Assembly: GCF_010501035.1 (NCBI RefSeq)
Contig: NZ_QVMH01000012.1
Span: forward strand, 1 to 47,308
Direction: 5' to 3'
From: Paludibacter sp. 221
GTDB lineage: Bacteria > Bacteroidota > Bacteroidia > Bacteroidales > Paludibacteraceae
Length of the DNA: 47,308 bases
Part shown: piece by piece, positions 17,467 through 26,669 of the stretch
How the letters are laid out: every line of letters begins with the position of its first letter
Position numbering within the stretch: the first letter of the stretch is position 1
Translations under genes and position numbers: made by a program
Notes under the pieces: generated by a model
The model's input: only the letters and a program-made list of their open reading frames with translations
Database searches by the model: none
Told to the model about the DNA's origin: nothing

Positions 17467-20400
17467 TTAATTGATTATATTTTCCTGTTCACGTAAGCCT
17501 ATACTATCCAAACGCTCTTTTATCATCTCCTGAATATCATCTTGCGTAGTATAGTTCTTTTGCAAACTCAGCAAATACTGTTTTGCCTGAAAATCATCAC
17601 CTTTCTTAATGTATATGTCGGCAAGCACAACAAAACTACGTGCCAGCCAGTACTGGTAGGGCGTATTTTTCTGGGCAAAATCCAAAATTACATTTTCTGA
17701 TTCGTCCAGTTTACCTTGCTCATAATAAATCTCTGACAACAGGTATTTGGCTTCGGCCCCATTCCGTGTACGTGCATTGTTGCTCAACACCTGCAAATCG
17801 GCTATTGCCCCGCTTTTTTTATTCAGGGCTATGTACGCTTTCGCCCTGTTATAACGTGCTTCAAGTTTCACATCGTCGTTGGTATATGTATCATCCACTA
17901 TTTCGGTAGCAATATCAATAGTCTGTTGATGATTGTGAAGAAAATAGCTGCAACGCAATACTCCAAGGCGCCCTATGTTTTTATTTTCTGTATTATGAGC
18001 TATTTCTTGCAACTGCGAGAAATAATTCAGGGCTATGTCGTACTCTTGCTTATCGTATGATATTTCGGCTGTACGCATTACAGCTTCTTCCATGTATTTA
18101 TTACCTGCTATAGCAGCTAACAGTTCGTACTCGGTCAGTGCCTTGTCTTTCTCATTAGTTTGATAATAACTGTCGGCAAGGTAATAACGTGCTGTTGTAC
18201 ACACAGGGCTTCCGTTATCGCAATACTTACTGATATAAGCCGTAAGCCCTTCGATAGCATGGTCGTAATGCTTGTACAGGTACTGCTTTTCGGCTGCAAT
18301 AAAGGTAAGCGAATCCTCTTTGCTCACAGCTACAGTCTGCACATTGCCACCCAGCGATTTTGTATATTCAATGTACGATGCCACATTGTTTTTCTCAATA
18401 TAGGCCGTTTCAAGGCTTTCGAGTGCAGTACGTGATTCTTCGCTTCCGGGATAGCGCGATATTACATATTTAAACGATTCTATCGCCTGATTCAAATCAT
18501 TTTTGTTCGAATATATCATTCCCCTTTCCAATGCCGCTTTAGGTGCAAGGTTGCTGTTTGGGTAATTATCCAATAGGCGTTGGTAAGTGGCTAATGTCCT
18601 GTCGTTATTTTCAAGCATCAGATAGGCGCGCCCTATCTCATACATGGCATCGTCAGCATACTGCGAGCGTGGATACTGGGTTATTAGTTTCTCCAGATTG
18701 GTGATTTTCGTAGTATATTTCTTTTGCAAGCCATTTACGTAAGCCACCTGAAACATGGGATAATCGCCGGTTTGGGGCGAAGCTACAATTGCTTTGTTAT
18801 AGCTTTTTTCGGCATTGGTAAAATCACGTTCGTAAAAATAACAATCGCCCATGCGGTTCATAGCATCGGCATAGGTAGGGTCTTTTGCCGAAAGCCTGCC
18901 CGATGCGTATTTCTGAAACCAGTTCAACGCTGTTTCATATTGCTTGGTAGCAAAATAAGCGTAGCCCGACAAATAATAGGATGATTTCAGATTAGGGCTT
19001 GCATTTGAAAACGGATTCTGATAAAACGCATTTAAATCAGTTATGGTATGTTCCGGTTTGCCTAACCTGTAGTAAGATTCTGCCCGCCAAAAAAGGCTTT
19101 CGGCAGCATATTTTTTATTAGGGGTTTGCTCCAATGCCAATGTAAATTTTTCGACTGCGGAATCATAATTCTTACGCGAAAAATCCTCAGCCCCCATTTG
19201 GTTAAGCAGGTATTGTTGTGTTTCGATTAACTTAGAAGTTGGCTTTTTTATTTTCTTGATAGACTCGTAAGCTGCCTGATAGTTCTGTGTAGTCACGTAT
19301 ACTGCCGACAGGTAATCATAAGCACTATCGGCATACTTCGATTCGGGAAATTCTCGCAATAAGCTCTCGAACGCTTTTATAGATTCACCGAATGCCGAGT
19401 TCGACTCGTAAGTAGTTAAGGCATAATTATACAAGGCTTCTTCGCGTACCGTTTTATCAAAATTGGTGCTTAGTGCAGCCTCATAAGCCATGCGGGCATT
19501 AGGTATGTCCTTTTGCTTTATATACGAATTTCCGATATGCAGATAAGCATTCTCGGTCATTTGGTCTTGCAGCGTAGTTACTCTGGAAAGGTATAAAATG
19601 GCATTTGCATAATCGCGTGTTTGGTAATACGACAATCCGAGCAAATAAATATCGTTGCGCAGCACTTGCGGCGAAATGCTCTCGTACTTTTTCAACGATG
19701 TTATCGTTTTTTCATAGTTACCTTGTTTATATGCTATTTCCCCCACAATGCGGTATATTTCGGCATTATTGGGGTTATCAGGGTCATTGCTCAGAAGCGT
19801 TTCGGCCCGGCTGCCCACCTTATCATACTCCCCTTTATTGTAATATATCTGAATGATATAATATGGTACAATCTGCTTATAAGCAGTTAAGTTTTCCAAT
19901 TCGAGGAAGACAGGTAACGCAACGTCAAAATTACCTTGAACATATTCTGAATATGCATAATAATAGTTGGCCGAAGTATTATAACGGGTGTTTTTTTCTT
20001 TCAGGCTTTTAAACAAAGCCGATGCACGAGTATAGCTCTTAGTTTGAAGCAGCGCATACGCCTCACAATATATCTTCTCGGTCAAGTCGTGAGAATTGAG
20101 TTTCTTCTCGTTTACCTTTTTAAAATAATTCAGCGTCCTCTGATATTTTTTCTGCTCAAACATAATCATCCCCAACATAAAATTAGCCTGATCGGCAAAC
20201 GGGGAATAAGGATGTTTCTGTAGATAGCGGGTAATTTGTTCATCAGCATCTTTTACCCTAAGCTCATAAGCGGCTGCTATCACATAATACTCGGCTTCTT
20301 GTATTTTTCCGGCCTGCGTGGGTTTTGCATCTTTCAGGAAATCTTCGAAATAGCGGTTGGCCGCAGCATATTTGCCTTGGTTGAAAAGTTCTTTTCCTGT

Positions 20401-20502
20401 ATCAAAACTATTATCGGAAGAGGTGAATATATGTGTGTTTTGAGCAGAAAGCCCGAATAAGCCTAAACAGAGAAGCAAACTAAAAACAATTGTTTTTTTC
20501 AT
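17467..20502 (-). CDS. Large periplasmic TPR protein
   Basis: 1011 residues with a signal peptide (MKKTIVFSLLLCLGLFGLSAQ). The rest is a near-continuous array of tetratricopeptide repeats; typical copies include YYKAGEYDKV-like YNKGEYDKVGSRAETLL, QGNYEKTITSLKKYESISP and AAESLFWRAESYYRLGKPEH. Such superhelical arrays bind partners. In Bacteroidetes this long TPR protein commonly precedes the barrel gene seen here, which suggests an envelope-assembly or gliding/biogenesis role, but none is shown. Its own promoter element lies about 46 bases upstream. Downstream order is barrel, hisIE, ftsE. Confidence 0.9.
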   Translation of the reverse strand: MKKTIVFSLLLCLGLFGLSAQNTHIFTSSDNSFDTGKELFNQGKYAAANRYFEDFLKDAKPTQAGKIQEAEYYVIAAAYELRVKDADEQITRYLQKHPYSPFADQANFMLGMIMFEQKKYQRTLNYFKKVNEKKLNSHDLTEKIYCEAYALLQTKSYTRASALFKSLKEKNTRYNTSANYYYAYSEYVQGNFDVALPVFLELENLTAYKQIVPYYIIQIYYNKGEYDKVGSRAETLLSNDPDNPNNAEIYRIVGEIAYKQGNYEKTITSLKKYESISPQVLRNDIYLLGLSYYQTRDYANAILYLSRVTTLQDQMTENAYLHIGNSYIKQKDIPNARMAYEAALSTNFDKTVREEALYNYALTTYESNSAFGESIKAFESLLREFPESKYADSAYDYLSAVYVTTQNYQAAYESIKKIKKPTSKLIETQQYLLNQMGAEDFSRKNYDSAVEKFTLALEQTPNKKYAAESLFWRAESYYRLGKPEHTITDLNAFYQNPFSNASPNLKSSYYLSGYAYFATKQYETALNWFQKYASGRLSAKDPTYADAMNRMGDCYFYERDFTNAEKSYNKAIVASPQTGDYPMFQVAYVNGLQKKYTTKITNLEKLITQYPRSQYADDAMYEIGRAYLMLENNDRTLATYQRLLDNYPNSNLAPKAALERGMIYSNKNDLNQAIESFKYVISRYPGSEESRTALESLETAYIEKNNVASYIEYTKSLGGNVQTVAVSKEDSLTFIAAEKQYLYKHYDHAIEGLTAYISKYCDNGSPVCTTARYYLADSYYQTNEKDKALTEYELLAAIAGNKYMEEAVMRTAEISYDKQEYDIALNYFSQLQEIAHNTENKNIGRLGVLRCSYFLHNHQQTIDIATEIVDDTYTNDDVKLEARYNRAKAYIALNKKSGAIADLQVLSNNARTRNGAEAKYLLSEIYYEQGKLDESENVILDFAQKNTPYQYWLARSFVVLADIYIKKGDDFQAKQYLLSLQKNYTTQDDIQEMIKERLDSIGLREQENIIN

Positions 20503-20547
20503 TTATTCAGATTGTTTGTATGTTCCGACACCGTATTTTTAAAGTAA

Positions 20548-20555
20548 CAAATATA
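20548..20555 (-). promoter_or_regulatory. -7 element of the TPR-barrel-hisIE-ftsE set
   Basis: Minus strand TATATTTG matches TAnnTTTG, 46 bases before the TPR gene start. Confidence 0.5.
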
Positions 20556-20809
20556 TGAAATTAATGCAGTTAGGTATATCTCACAAAACTCTGTTCGCAT
20601 AGAACACCGACGTAAACACAACAGTAGAAACACATAAGAAATCCATTTTCTACAGCAGACTATGCGAAAAGCTATGTGAGCCTATGTGGCAAAAACATAG
20701 TTATAACGGTGATTCTTATAGTTTGTTTTATTTTTTGCAAATTTACACGAATATATTTTAATATACGAAGGAGAATAGGAAAAGTTTTGAACTATGCGAA
20801 ATCTACCCT
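20556..20809. other. Gene-free stretch between the TPR promoter and the palindrome cluster
   Basis: I see no credible gene. The stretch has loose repeats of CTATGTG (in GCTATGTGAGCCTATGTGGC) and otherwise AT-rich sequence. Confidence 0.5.
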
Positions 20810-20863
20810 AACTGCGGATTTTAAATCCGCAGTTAATAAATCACGGGATTACAAATCCCGTGA
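20810..20863. repeat. Two perfect palindromes preceding the 250-bp repeats
   Basis: The first (20810-20834) has 12-base arms, AACTGCGGATTT and AAATCCGCAGTT, around one base. The second (20841-20863) has 10-base arms, TCACGGGATT and AATCCCGTGA, around ACA. Both have very short loops, like the palindromes in the adjacent tandem repeat. Confidence 0.85.
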
Positions 20864-20903
20864 AACGGGGGAAAAGTTTTAAACTATGAAAAAACTATTC
20901 ATC

Positions 20904-21470
20904 GCTACCGCGCGAATCTTTCGCGTGGTAAGGTAAATTGCCACACGATACAATCGTGCGGCAACACAGGCGCTGAAAGCGCAGGTTAAACTTTAACTTG
21001 GGCTTACAGCCCGCCAAATTTGCTATTGCAAACTAACCCAAGGCGACGCTTCGCTCTGCCATTGGGCTAAATTAAAACGGGCTTACAGCCCTTAATATCA
21101 TGATTATTCTAACACTTGAAATCTTCCGATCACGACAGACTACAAATCCCATTGCTACCGCGCGAATCTTTCGCGTGGTAAGGTAAATTGCCACACGATA
21201 CAATCGTGCGGCAACACAGGCGCTGAAAGCGCAGGTTAAACTTTAACTTGGGCTTACAGCCCGCCAAATTTGCTATTGCAAACTAACCCAAGGCGACGCT
21301 TCGCTCTGCCATTGGGCTAAATTAAAACGGGCTTACAGCCCTTAATATCATGATTATTCTAACACTTGAAATCTTCCGATCACGACAGACTACAAATCCC
21401 ATTGCTACCGCGCGAATCTTTCGCGTGATAAGGTGAATTGCCACACGATGCAATCGTGCGGCAGCACAGG
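20904..21470. repeat. Tandem 250-bp repeat (2 full copies plus 67-bp partial), palindrome-rich
   Basis: Copies at 20904-21153 and 21154-21403 look identical base for base; 21404-21470 repeats the first 67 bases with four transitions and then stops five bases before the NUDIX stop codon. In the first copy the short palindromes are: CGCGAATCTTTCGCG (20911-20925); TTGCCnCACGAT with ATCGTGnGGCAA (20938-20964); GCGCTGAAAGCGC (20970-20982); GTTAAACTTTAAC (20985-20997); GGGCTTACAGCCC (21000-21012 and 21079-21091); TTTGCTATTGCAAA (21019-21032); and CCCAAGGC with GCC(A)TTGGG (21038-21066). No reading frame of note crosses it. The appearance is REP/MITE-like, but no REP-associated transposase is nearby. 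Confidence 0.9.
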
Positions 21471-21474
21471 GTAA

Positions 21475-22002
21475 CTATGAAAAGCTATTATTTTCGATGT
21501 ACATGCCTACCGCTTTTCGGATTGACTTTAACCCGAAAAGCTCAGGGCGGATATTTTCTACGGGTACAAACTCATAACTTTCTACATCGTCCGAAGCCTG
21601 CAACCCATCTACCGAAACCAACCTGCAAGCAAAAAACATATCTAATGTAGGAATCGTCATCCCGCTATATTCGTACTCGTTGGGCAATGAAAACAAGTAC
21701 TCCAACCCGGAAACATCGCCATTCAACTCCTCTTTTATTTCGCGCGTTATAGCTTCTTCCGCCGTTTCGTCACCGTCTACAAATCCACCTGGAAGATCGA
21801 GCGTACCTTTCTGCGGCTCCTTTGCCCTTTTACATACCAACAGCTCTCCTCTTTCGTTGTGAATAAAAGCTGCTGTAGCAGCCGAAGCGTTAACGTAATA
21901 AACAAAACCGCACATTTCGCACCGCATCGACTTCTCGTTGTTTAAAATAAACTCATCCGAACCGCAAACCGGACAATATTTAAATAAACCGGAAAACTTC
22001 AT
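21475..22002 (-). CDS. Zinc-ribbon NUDIX hydrolase
   Basis: 175 residues from the ATG giving MKFSGLFKYCPVCGSDEF; the longer frame start adds an implausible leader. An N-terminal zinc ribbon (CPVCG and CEMCG, about residues 9-39) precedes a NUDIX fold with the box GFVDGDETAEEAITREIKEEL, quoted in part: GDETAEEAITREIKEEL. The layout is like NudC-type or ADP-ribose/NADH pyrophosphatases: it should hydrolyse a nucleoside diphosphate linked to another moiety, in the cytosol; the substrate cannot be named from sequence. A TAATTTTG element (22115-22122, minus) is a possible promoter. The gene ends right at the palindromic repeat array. Confidence 0.9.
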   Translation of the reverse strand: MKFSGLFKYCPVCGSDEFILNNEKSMRCEMCGFVYYVNASAATAAFIHNERGELLVCKRAKEPQKGTLDLPGGFVDGDETAEEAITREIKEELNGDVSGLEYLFSLPNEYEYSGMTIPTLDMFFACRLVSVDGLQASDDVESYEFVPVENIRPELFGLKSIRKAVGMYIENNSFS

Positions 22003-22240
22003 TGTCAAATAGTTATAAGATGGAACAAAATAGAGCAAATTAGAACAAAAAGACATAAACCAAAAGAACCATGTACTTTTATCTCATTTTGTTCCTTTAT
22101 TCCCAATATTGAGGCAAAATTAAACAAAACTCCGGTAAAATCAGCTAATCCCGATTCCGACAACAGAAATCAACACTATAAAAAAAGATAAATGTTAATA
22201 ACATTTCAACTAAAGAATTTATTTATTTACATTTAAAGTT

Positions 22241-22248
22241 TATTTTTG
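22241..22248 (+). promoter_or_regulatory. -7 element of the TPR gene at 22265
   Basis: TATTTTTG matches TAnnTTTG 16 bases before the ATG, implying a very short leader. Confidence 0.5.
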
Positions 22249-22264
22249 TACAAAATATGCTATC

Positions 22265-23662
22265 ATGAGCCGCAAATTTTCTTTTCCTTCAGATGACGAC
22301 CCTGATATGACTGTGATACGCTATGAGCAGTTTATTTCCGGCTCAAGCAATTCCGGCTATTTCGACGTGGAGGAATTTGAAACTATAATAGAGTATTATC
22401 TGCGCAAAGGAAATACAGCCGAAAGCTCTACTGCTTTGGAAATGGGACTTAAACAACATCCTAACAGCAATACTTTATGTATCAAAAGAGCTAAAATATA
22501 TCTGATGACCGGGGATGCGTTAAAAGCATACAGGATATTAGAAACTATTCCGGAAAGAAACGAACCTGAAATTTTTCTGTTAAAATTAGATGCTTTACTG
22601 AAGCTGGAACGCGATAATGAAGCGAATGAAACGTGTGCAATGATATTTGAACAGTTAGATTCGTCTGAAATGGATTTTATTCATTTAGATGTAGCACATG
22701 TTTTCATGAATCACAGGAAATACAACGCAGCCATAAAAGTTTTGAAGGAAGGAAAAAAACATAATCCCCGCAACATCGACTTATTATTTGAATTGGCCTA
22801 TTGCTACGAGCAATCGGACAATTTGAACGAGGCTATAGCCGCTCAACAAAGCATTGTTGCAATCGACCCCTTTGTTTCAGAGGCATGGTTTAACTTAGGG
22901 CAGATTCACTTAGGTATGCAGAATTATACCCAAGCGCTCGAAGCATACGATTATGTACTTGCTATCGACCCGAACGACTCATTTGCCTGTTACCAAAAAG
23001 CACATATACTAACGCAGCTTGAACGTTATCAGGAAGCCATCGACTGTTACTTTGATTACGAATTAATGGTTTCGGACAATAAGCTGGTGAACAATTATAT
23101 AGCTGAGTGTTATGAAAAAATGGAACAATACGATAAAGCTATTGTACATTACAAGGAGACATTACAGTCCGAACCCAATAACTATGAAGCACTCACAGGA
23201 GTGAGTGTTTGCCTGCTCGAGCAAGAGATGTATCTGGATAGTATAGACTACATCAAAGAGGCAATAAAAATACACCCGGAACTTCCCGACGCATGGGTAT
23301 ATCTGGGCGAAGCATATATAGGGCTCGATGAATCGGGTAATGCTCTCCGTGCTTATCTGAATGCACTTGAGCGCGACCCTGCCCAGCCCGAAACCTTAAT
23401 GGCAGTGGGAAATCTTTATCTCGAAAGTTCGGATTACCAATCTGCTTTGTATTACTACATGCAGGCGTACCAACAAGATGAAAATCTGGAACACATTTAC
23501 TTGTTTTTTGCTATCTGTTACTACAAAACAGGGAATATTGAATTGTCGTTAAAGTATCTGCAGGAAGCTGTTGATGCCGACGAAAATGCAGTGGCTTTAT
23601 TTTTGGAATTATGCCCCGATGCAGAACAACTGACCAATCCCGATTTTGATGAAAACATATAA
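22265..23662 (+). CDS. Cytosolic tetratricopeptide-repeat protein
   Basis: 465 residues without a signal peptide. It is built almost wholly of TPR units, for example HRKYNAAIKVLKEGKKHNPRN, in part KYNAAIKVLKEGKKHNPRN, AWFNLGQIHLGMQNYTQALE and AWVYLGEAYIGLDESGNALR. The N-terminus (about 1-35) is acidic and non-repetitive (FPSDDDPDMTVIRYEQF). TPR arrays bind proteins; the partner is unknown. It is a well-conserved Bacteroidetes type. It precedes dedA, from which a strong terminator separates it. Confidence 0.9.
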   Translation: MSRKFSFPSDDDPDMTVIRYEQFISGSSNSGYFDVEEFETIIEYYLRKGNTAESSTALEMGLKQHPNSNTLCIKRAKIYLMTGDALKAYRILETIPERNEPEIFLLKLDALLKLERDNEANETCAMIFEQLDSSEMDFIHLDVAHVFMNHRKYNAAIKVLKEGKKHNPRNIDLLFELAYCYEQSDNLNEAIAAQQSIVAIDPFVSEAWFNLGQIHLGMQNYTQALEAYDYVLAIDPNDSFACYQKAHILTQLERYQEAIDCYFDYELMVSDNKLVNNYIAECYEKMEQYDKAIVHYKETLQSEPNNYEALTGVSVCLLEQEMYLDSIDYIKEAIKIHPELPDAWVYLGEAYIGLDESGNALRAYLNALERDPAQPETLMAVGNLYLESSDYQSALYYYMQAYQQDENLEHIYLFFAICYYKTGNIELSLKYLQEAVDADENAVALFLELCPDAEQLTNPDFDENI

Positions 23663-23694
23663 CATAAGTATCTGAAAATTATATTATAATACCG

Positions 23695-23730
23695 AACCAC
23701 AATTCTTGGCAAAGGTCAAGAATTGTGGTT
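23695..23730. terminator. Intrinsic terminator after the TPR gene
   Basis: Perfect 14-base stem AACCACAATTCTTG / CAAGAATTGTGGTT with an 8-base loop, just past the TPR stop and before dedA. The following sequence on the plus strand is A-rich rather than T-rich (TTTAAATAAAAA). Confidence 0.7.
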
Positions 23731-23752
23731 TAAATAAAAAACATCCTGATTC

Positions 23753-24484
23753 ATGAAGAAAAAGATTTTATTCCTTATCATTCTTGTTATTGTACCTGTT
23801 TTCTTTCTGAGCGCAGAAAACACACAACCCAAAGACAGCCTGAGCATGTTGCAAAAAGTGGAACGATGGTACGAAAACAACATGAATTATGCTACAATAA
23901 CCGCTTTGATGACGGTCGAAAGTTCTTTTATCCCCTTTCCGTCCGAAATAGTTATCCCTCCGGCAGCATACATAGCAAGTAAGCCTGAGAGTAATCTTAA
24001 TATATTTCTCGTTGTATTATTCGGAACAATAGGTGCTTTGCTTGGTGCTTTTATCAATTACGGACTGGCGCTCTGGCTCGGACGACCTATCATCCATAAA
24101 TTTGCCGACAGTAAAGTAGGACACCTCTTGTTGCTAAGCAGTGAAAAAATCACAAAAGCCGAAAACTACTTCAACAACCACGGCAAAGTATCAACCTTTG
24201 TAGGCAGGCTTATTCCCGGCATCAGGCAGTTAATTTCGATTCCGGCAGGAATTGCAAAAATGAATTTAGTGAGCTTCTCTATCTATACTGCGTTAGGTGC
24301 GGGTATCTGGAATGGTGTATTAGCATTGTTAGGCTATGCAGCGCATGGCCAAGCCGATTTAATCAACAAATATAGTCACGAAATAGGTTATATTATAGCA
24401 GGAGTGGTTATTCTGATAATTGCTTATTTCATTATCAAAAAAATAGTTCAGAAAAAGAAAAAAAGCAAATTATCCGAAGAATAA
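23753..24484 (+). CDS. DedA family membrane protein
   Basis: 243 residues: an N-terminal hydrophobic segment that may be a cleaved signal (IILVIVPVFFLSAE), then the DedA/VTT core. Conserved stretches are ESSFIPFPSEIVIPPAAYIA, FGTIGALLGAFINYGLALWLGR, in part GALLGAFINYGLALWLGR, and FVGRLIPGIRQLISIPAGIAKM, in part GRLIPGIRQLISIPAG. DedA proteins are proton-dependent lipid carriers or flippases in the inner membrane, with undecaprenyl-phosphate recycling and polymyxin tolerance among known roles. The next gene starts four bases later and is a close paralogue, pointing to a tandem duplication. Confidence 0.92.
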   Translation: MKKKILFLIILVIVPVFFLSAENTQPKDSLSMLQKVERWYENNMNYATITALMTVESSFIPFPSEIVIPPAAYIASKPESNLNIFLVVLFGTIGALLGAFINYGLALWLGRPIIHKFADSKVGHLLLLSSEKITKAENYFNNHGKVSTFVGRLIPGIRQLISIPAGIAKMNLVSFSIYTALGAGIWNGVLALLGYAAHGQADLINKYSHEIGYIIAGVVILIIAYFIIKKIVQKKKKSKLSEE

Positions 24485-24488
24485 AGAT

Positions 24489-25970
24489 ATGAGAATTTCT
24501 CATTTAAAAAAGATTATAACAATGGCGGTGTTTACCCTGATGGTGACATTGCCATTGTTTTCGTCACCTGAAAAGGCTGCTCAAGATTCAATCCCTCAAA
24601 TACAATCGGGAGTGATGAAAGTAGCCCAATGGTACGAGAATAATATGAATTACGGTACCATTACGTTCCTTATGGCACTCGAAAGTTCGTTTATTCCTAT
24701 CCCATCCGAAATAGTCATAGCTCCGGCGGCTTATATTGCCTCCGACCCCGAAAGCGACTTGAATATTTTCCTCGTCATTTTATTTGCTACCATCGGCTCG
24801 GTTATAGGTGCATTAATTATTTATGGGCTCTCGGCATGGCTGGGAAGAAAAGCCCTTTACAAATTTGCCGACAGCCGTATGGGGAGTGCGCTAATGCTGG
24901 ATAGCGATTCGATAAAACATGCTGAAGAGGTATTCAAAAAACGAAGCAAAATTTCCATTAGCATCGGGCGTTTCGTTGCGGGTATCCGGCTTGTAATTTC
25001 CATCCCTGCTGGGTTAGCAAAGATGAATATTTTTAATTTCATATTCTTTACCTTTCTTGGGTCTGCCGTATACAACACAGCAATGGCGCTTATCGGATAC
25101 TTTCTGCACGGGCAAGCCGACCTGATACACAAATACAGTTATGAATTTAGTATTATTACCGTAGCCCTGTGTGTAGTAATGATTTTGTTTTTTGTAGTAC
25201 GCTACATCCTGCTACGGTTGCGAGGCGAAAAAATATACGGGTTAATCGGTTTTCCATTGGAACATTCATTTTCGAAACGCTATTTTACCGATAAATTCAA
25301 AAAAGAAAAGATAAAAGCAAGATATAACCTGTTTGAAATAAAGGATATTAGTGAAGTTACCCGAATAATAAAAAAGCAGAAAGTAGCCGGACTGAACGTT
25401 ACTATTCCATATAAAGAAAAGGTATTCGATTATGTGGATGATTTGGATGTAACAGCCAAAAGCATTGGGGCAATCAATGTTTTAAAAATAACACATAACA
25501 AGAAAAATTTCAGAGTAAAAGGTTATAATACCGATGCTATCGGTTTCGAGGAGTCCATCAAGCCATCCATCAAGCCATATCACAAAAAAGCGCTAATACT
25601 GGGAACCGGCGGTGCTTCCAAAGCGATTAAATACGTATTGGAGAAACTTGGTATTGAAACTATGTACGTTTCACGCTCTGAAAAAGAAGGAGTTATTACT
25701 TACTCATCACTCGATGAAAAAATCATGTCGGAATATAATGTGATTGTTAATGCAACTCCACTGGGCACATATCCTAACATAGATACTTATCCCGATATTC
25801 CATATCTGTATATCACCGACAAGCACCTTCTTTTCGACGTGGTATATAATCCTGCCGAGACACAATTTCTTAAAAAAGGGAAAGAGCAAGGAGCTACAAT
25901 AATCAATGGAGAGCAAATGCTGATAGGACAGGCCGAAGCTGCGTGGAAAATATGGAATGAACAGATATGA
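24489..25970 (+). CDS. aroE: DedA-shikimate dehydrogenase fusion
   Basis: 493 residues in one uninterrupted frame. Residues about 40-245 are a DedA membrane domain closely similar to the preceding gene (SSFIPIPSEIVIAPAAYIAS, GRFVAGIRLVISIPAGLAKM). From about 248 the protein is shikimate dehydrogenase, reducing 3-dehydroshikimate with NADPH: SxS shikimate site Ser260-Ser262 in PLEHSFSKRY, catalytic Lys309 in NVTIPYK, Asp349 in GYNTDA, and the NADP loop GTGGA at 372-376. The AroE part (about 246 residues) is full length. No Met lies near the junction LLRLRGEKIYGLIGF, so AroE cannot be made separately from an ATG. The basic junction fits AroE facing the cytosol. Confidence 0.92.
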   Translation: MRISHLKKIITMAVFTLMVTLPLFSSPEKAAQDSIPQIQSGVMKVAQWYENNMNYGTITFLMALESSFIPIPSEIVIAPAAYIASDPESDLNIFLVILFATIGSVIGALIIYGLSAWLGRKALYKFADSRMGSALMLDSDSIKHAEEVFKKRSKISISIGRFVAGIRLVISIPAGLAKMNIFNFIFFTFLGSAVYNTAMALIGYFLHGQADLIHKYSYEFSIITVALCVVMILFFVVRYILLRLRGEKIYGLIGFPLEHSFSKRYFTDKFKKEKIKARYNLFEIKDISEVTRIIKKQKVAGLNVTIPYKEKVFDYVDDLDVTAKSIGAINVLKITHNKKNFRVKGYNTDAIGFEESIKPSIKPYHKKALILGTGGASKAIKYVLEKLGIETMYVSRSEKEGVITYSSLDEKIMSEYNVIVNATPLGTYPNIDTYPDIPYLYITDKHLLFDVVYNPAETQFLKKGKEQGATIINGEQMLIGQAEAAWKIWNEQI

Positions 25971-26003
25971 GCTAATAGTGAGTAGTGAATAGTCAAAGCA
26001 AAA

Positions 26004-26036
26004 CCCCTGCAAGCCATTGGCTTGCAGGGATTTTGT
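26004..26036. terminator. Bidirectional intrinsic terminator
   Basis: CCCTGCAAGCC (26005-26015) pairs with GGCTTGCAGGG (26019-26029) around ATT. An A-run precedes it and TTTT follows, serving both the dedA-aroE gene and the convergent small gene at 26055. Confidence 0.9.
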
Positions 26037-26054
26037 TTCATCAGTAATCTGCAT

Positions 26055-26594
26055 TTAGGAGCGTTCAACCAAATGGGTTCGTCTATATCTTACACCAAAA
26101 TACAACAAGGCTAAAAACAACAGGAAAAAGACGGCATCAGAAACTGCACCTGCTTGCAATTTTGCATCCTCGCCCGAAAGTTTTCCTCCATTATAATTGG
26201 GATCGTCCGGGTCGGTGGTATCATCAAGCATTTGCATTGTCATCCTCAAAGAAGGCGATACTCCCGAAAAAGGTTCGTACAGTTGCTGACTAACCAATTT
26301 GTTAGCCCCTACAGCTACGGTTTTATATTCGTTCGAATACTGTAACTTCTGTTCAGTATGCACCTTGTTACTTATCCTTCTGTTATTTTCATCCATTATC
26401 TTTTTATCCCAATAAGAAATTATCTTACCATGTTTATCAATATCTTCTTCAAAAAGAAACAATCTTTCCGCTTTCTGTTTCTTTCTCCACTCCTCGTCGT
26501 ACCTGCTTTTCTTGTCGGCGTGTACATTCTGCATAAAAAAGATACTCATTATCAATATCAACAATGATTTTATATATATCGGTTGTGTATTCAT
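26055..26594 (-). CDS. Small exported membrane-anchored protein, companion of the giant surface protein
   Basis: 179 residues that I do not recognise. The N-terminus is a signal peptide or anchor (SLLILIMSIFFMQNVHA). The middle is charged, and the end has a transmembrane segment (about 150-168, SDAVFFLLFLALLYFGVRY) followed by the basic RRTHLVERS. The pattern SGEDAKL...DAVFFLL...YRRTH resembles short C-terminal anchors found on Bacteroidetes secreted proteins. It lies 75 bases downstream of the giant gene on the same strand, so co-expression is likely; no function can be given. Confidence 0.75.
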   Translation of the reverse strand: MNTQPIYIKSLLILIMSIFFMQNVHADKKSRYDEEWRKKQKAERLFLFEEDIDKHGKIISYWDKKIMDENNRRISNKVHTEQKLQYSNEYKTVAVGANKLVSQQLYEPFSGVSPSLRMTMQMLDDTTDPDDPNYNGGKLSGEDAKLQAGAVSDAVFFLLFLALLYFGVRYRRTHLVERS

Positions 26595-26669
26595 TACTGT
26601 TTGTTTTTTTAGATGGTTAAAAAAAAGCGATTATTCTTTACTTCTGTTTAATATATAAAGTACCTCACA

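Noticed and set aside
20904-21470. CRISPR-like array
   Set aside because: The 250-bp units are directly adjacent with no spacers, and no cas genes are near.
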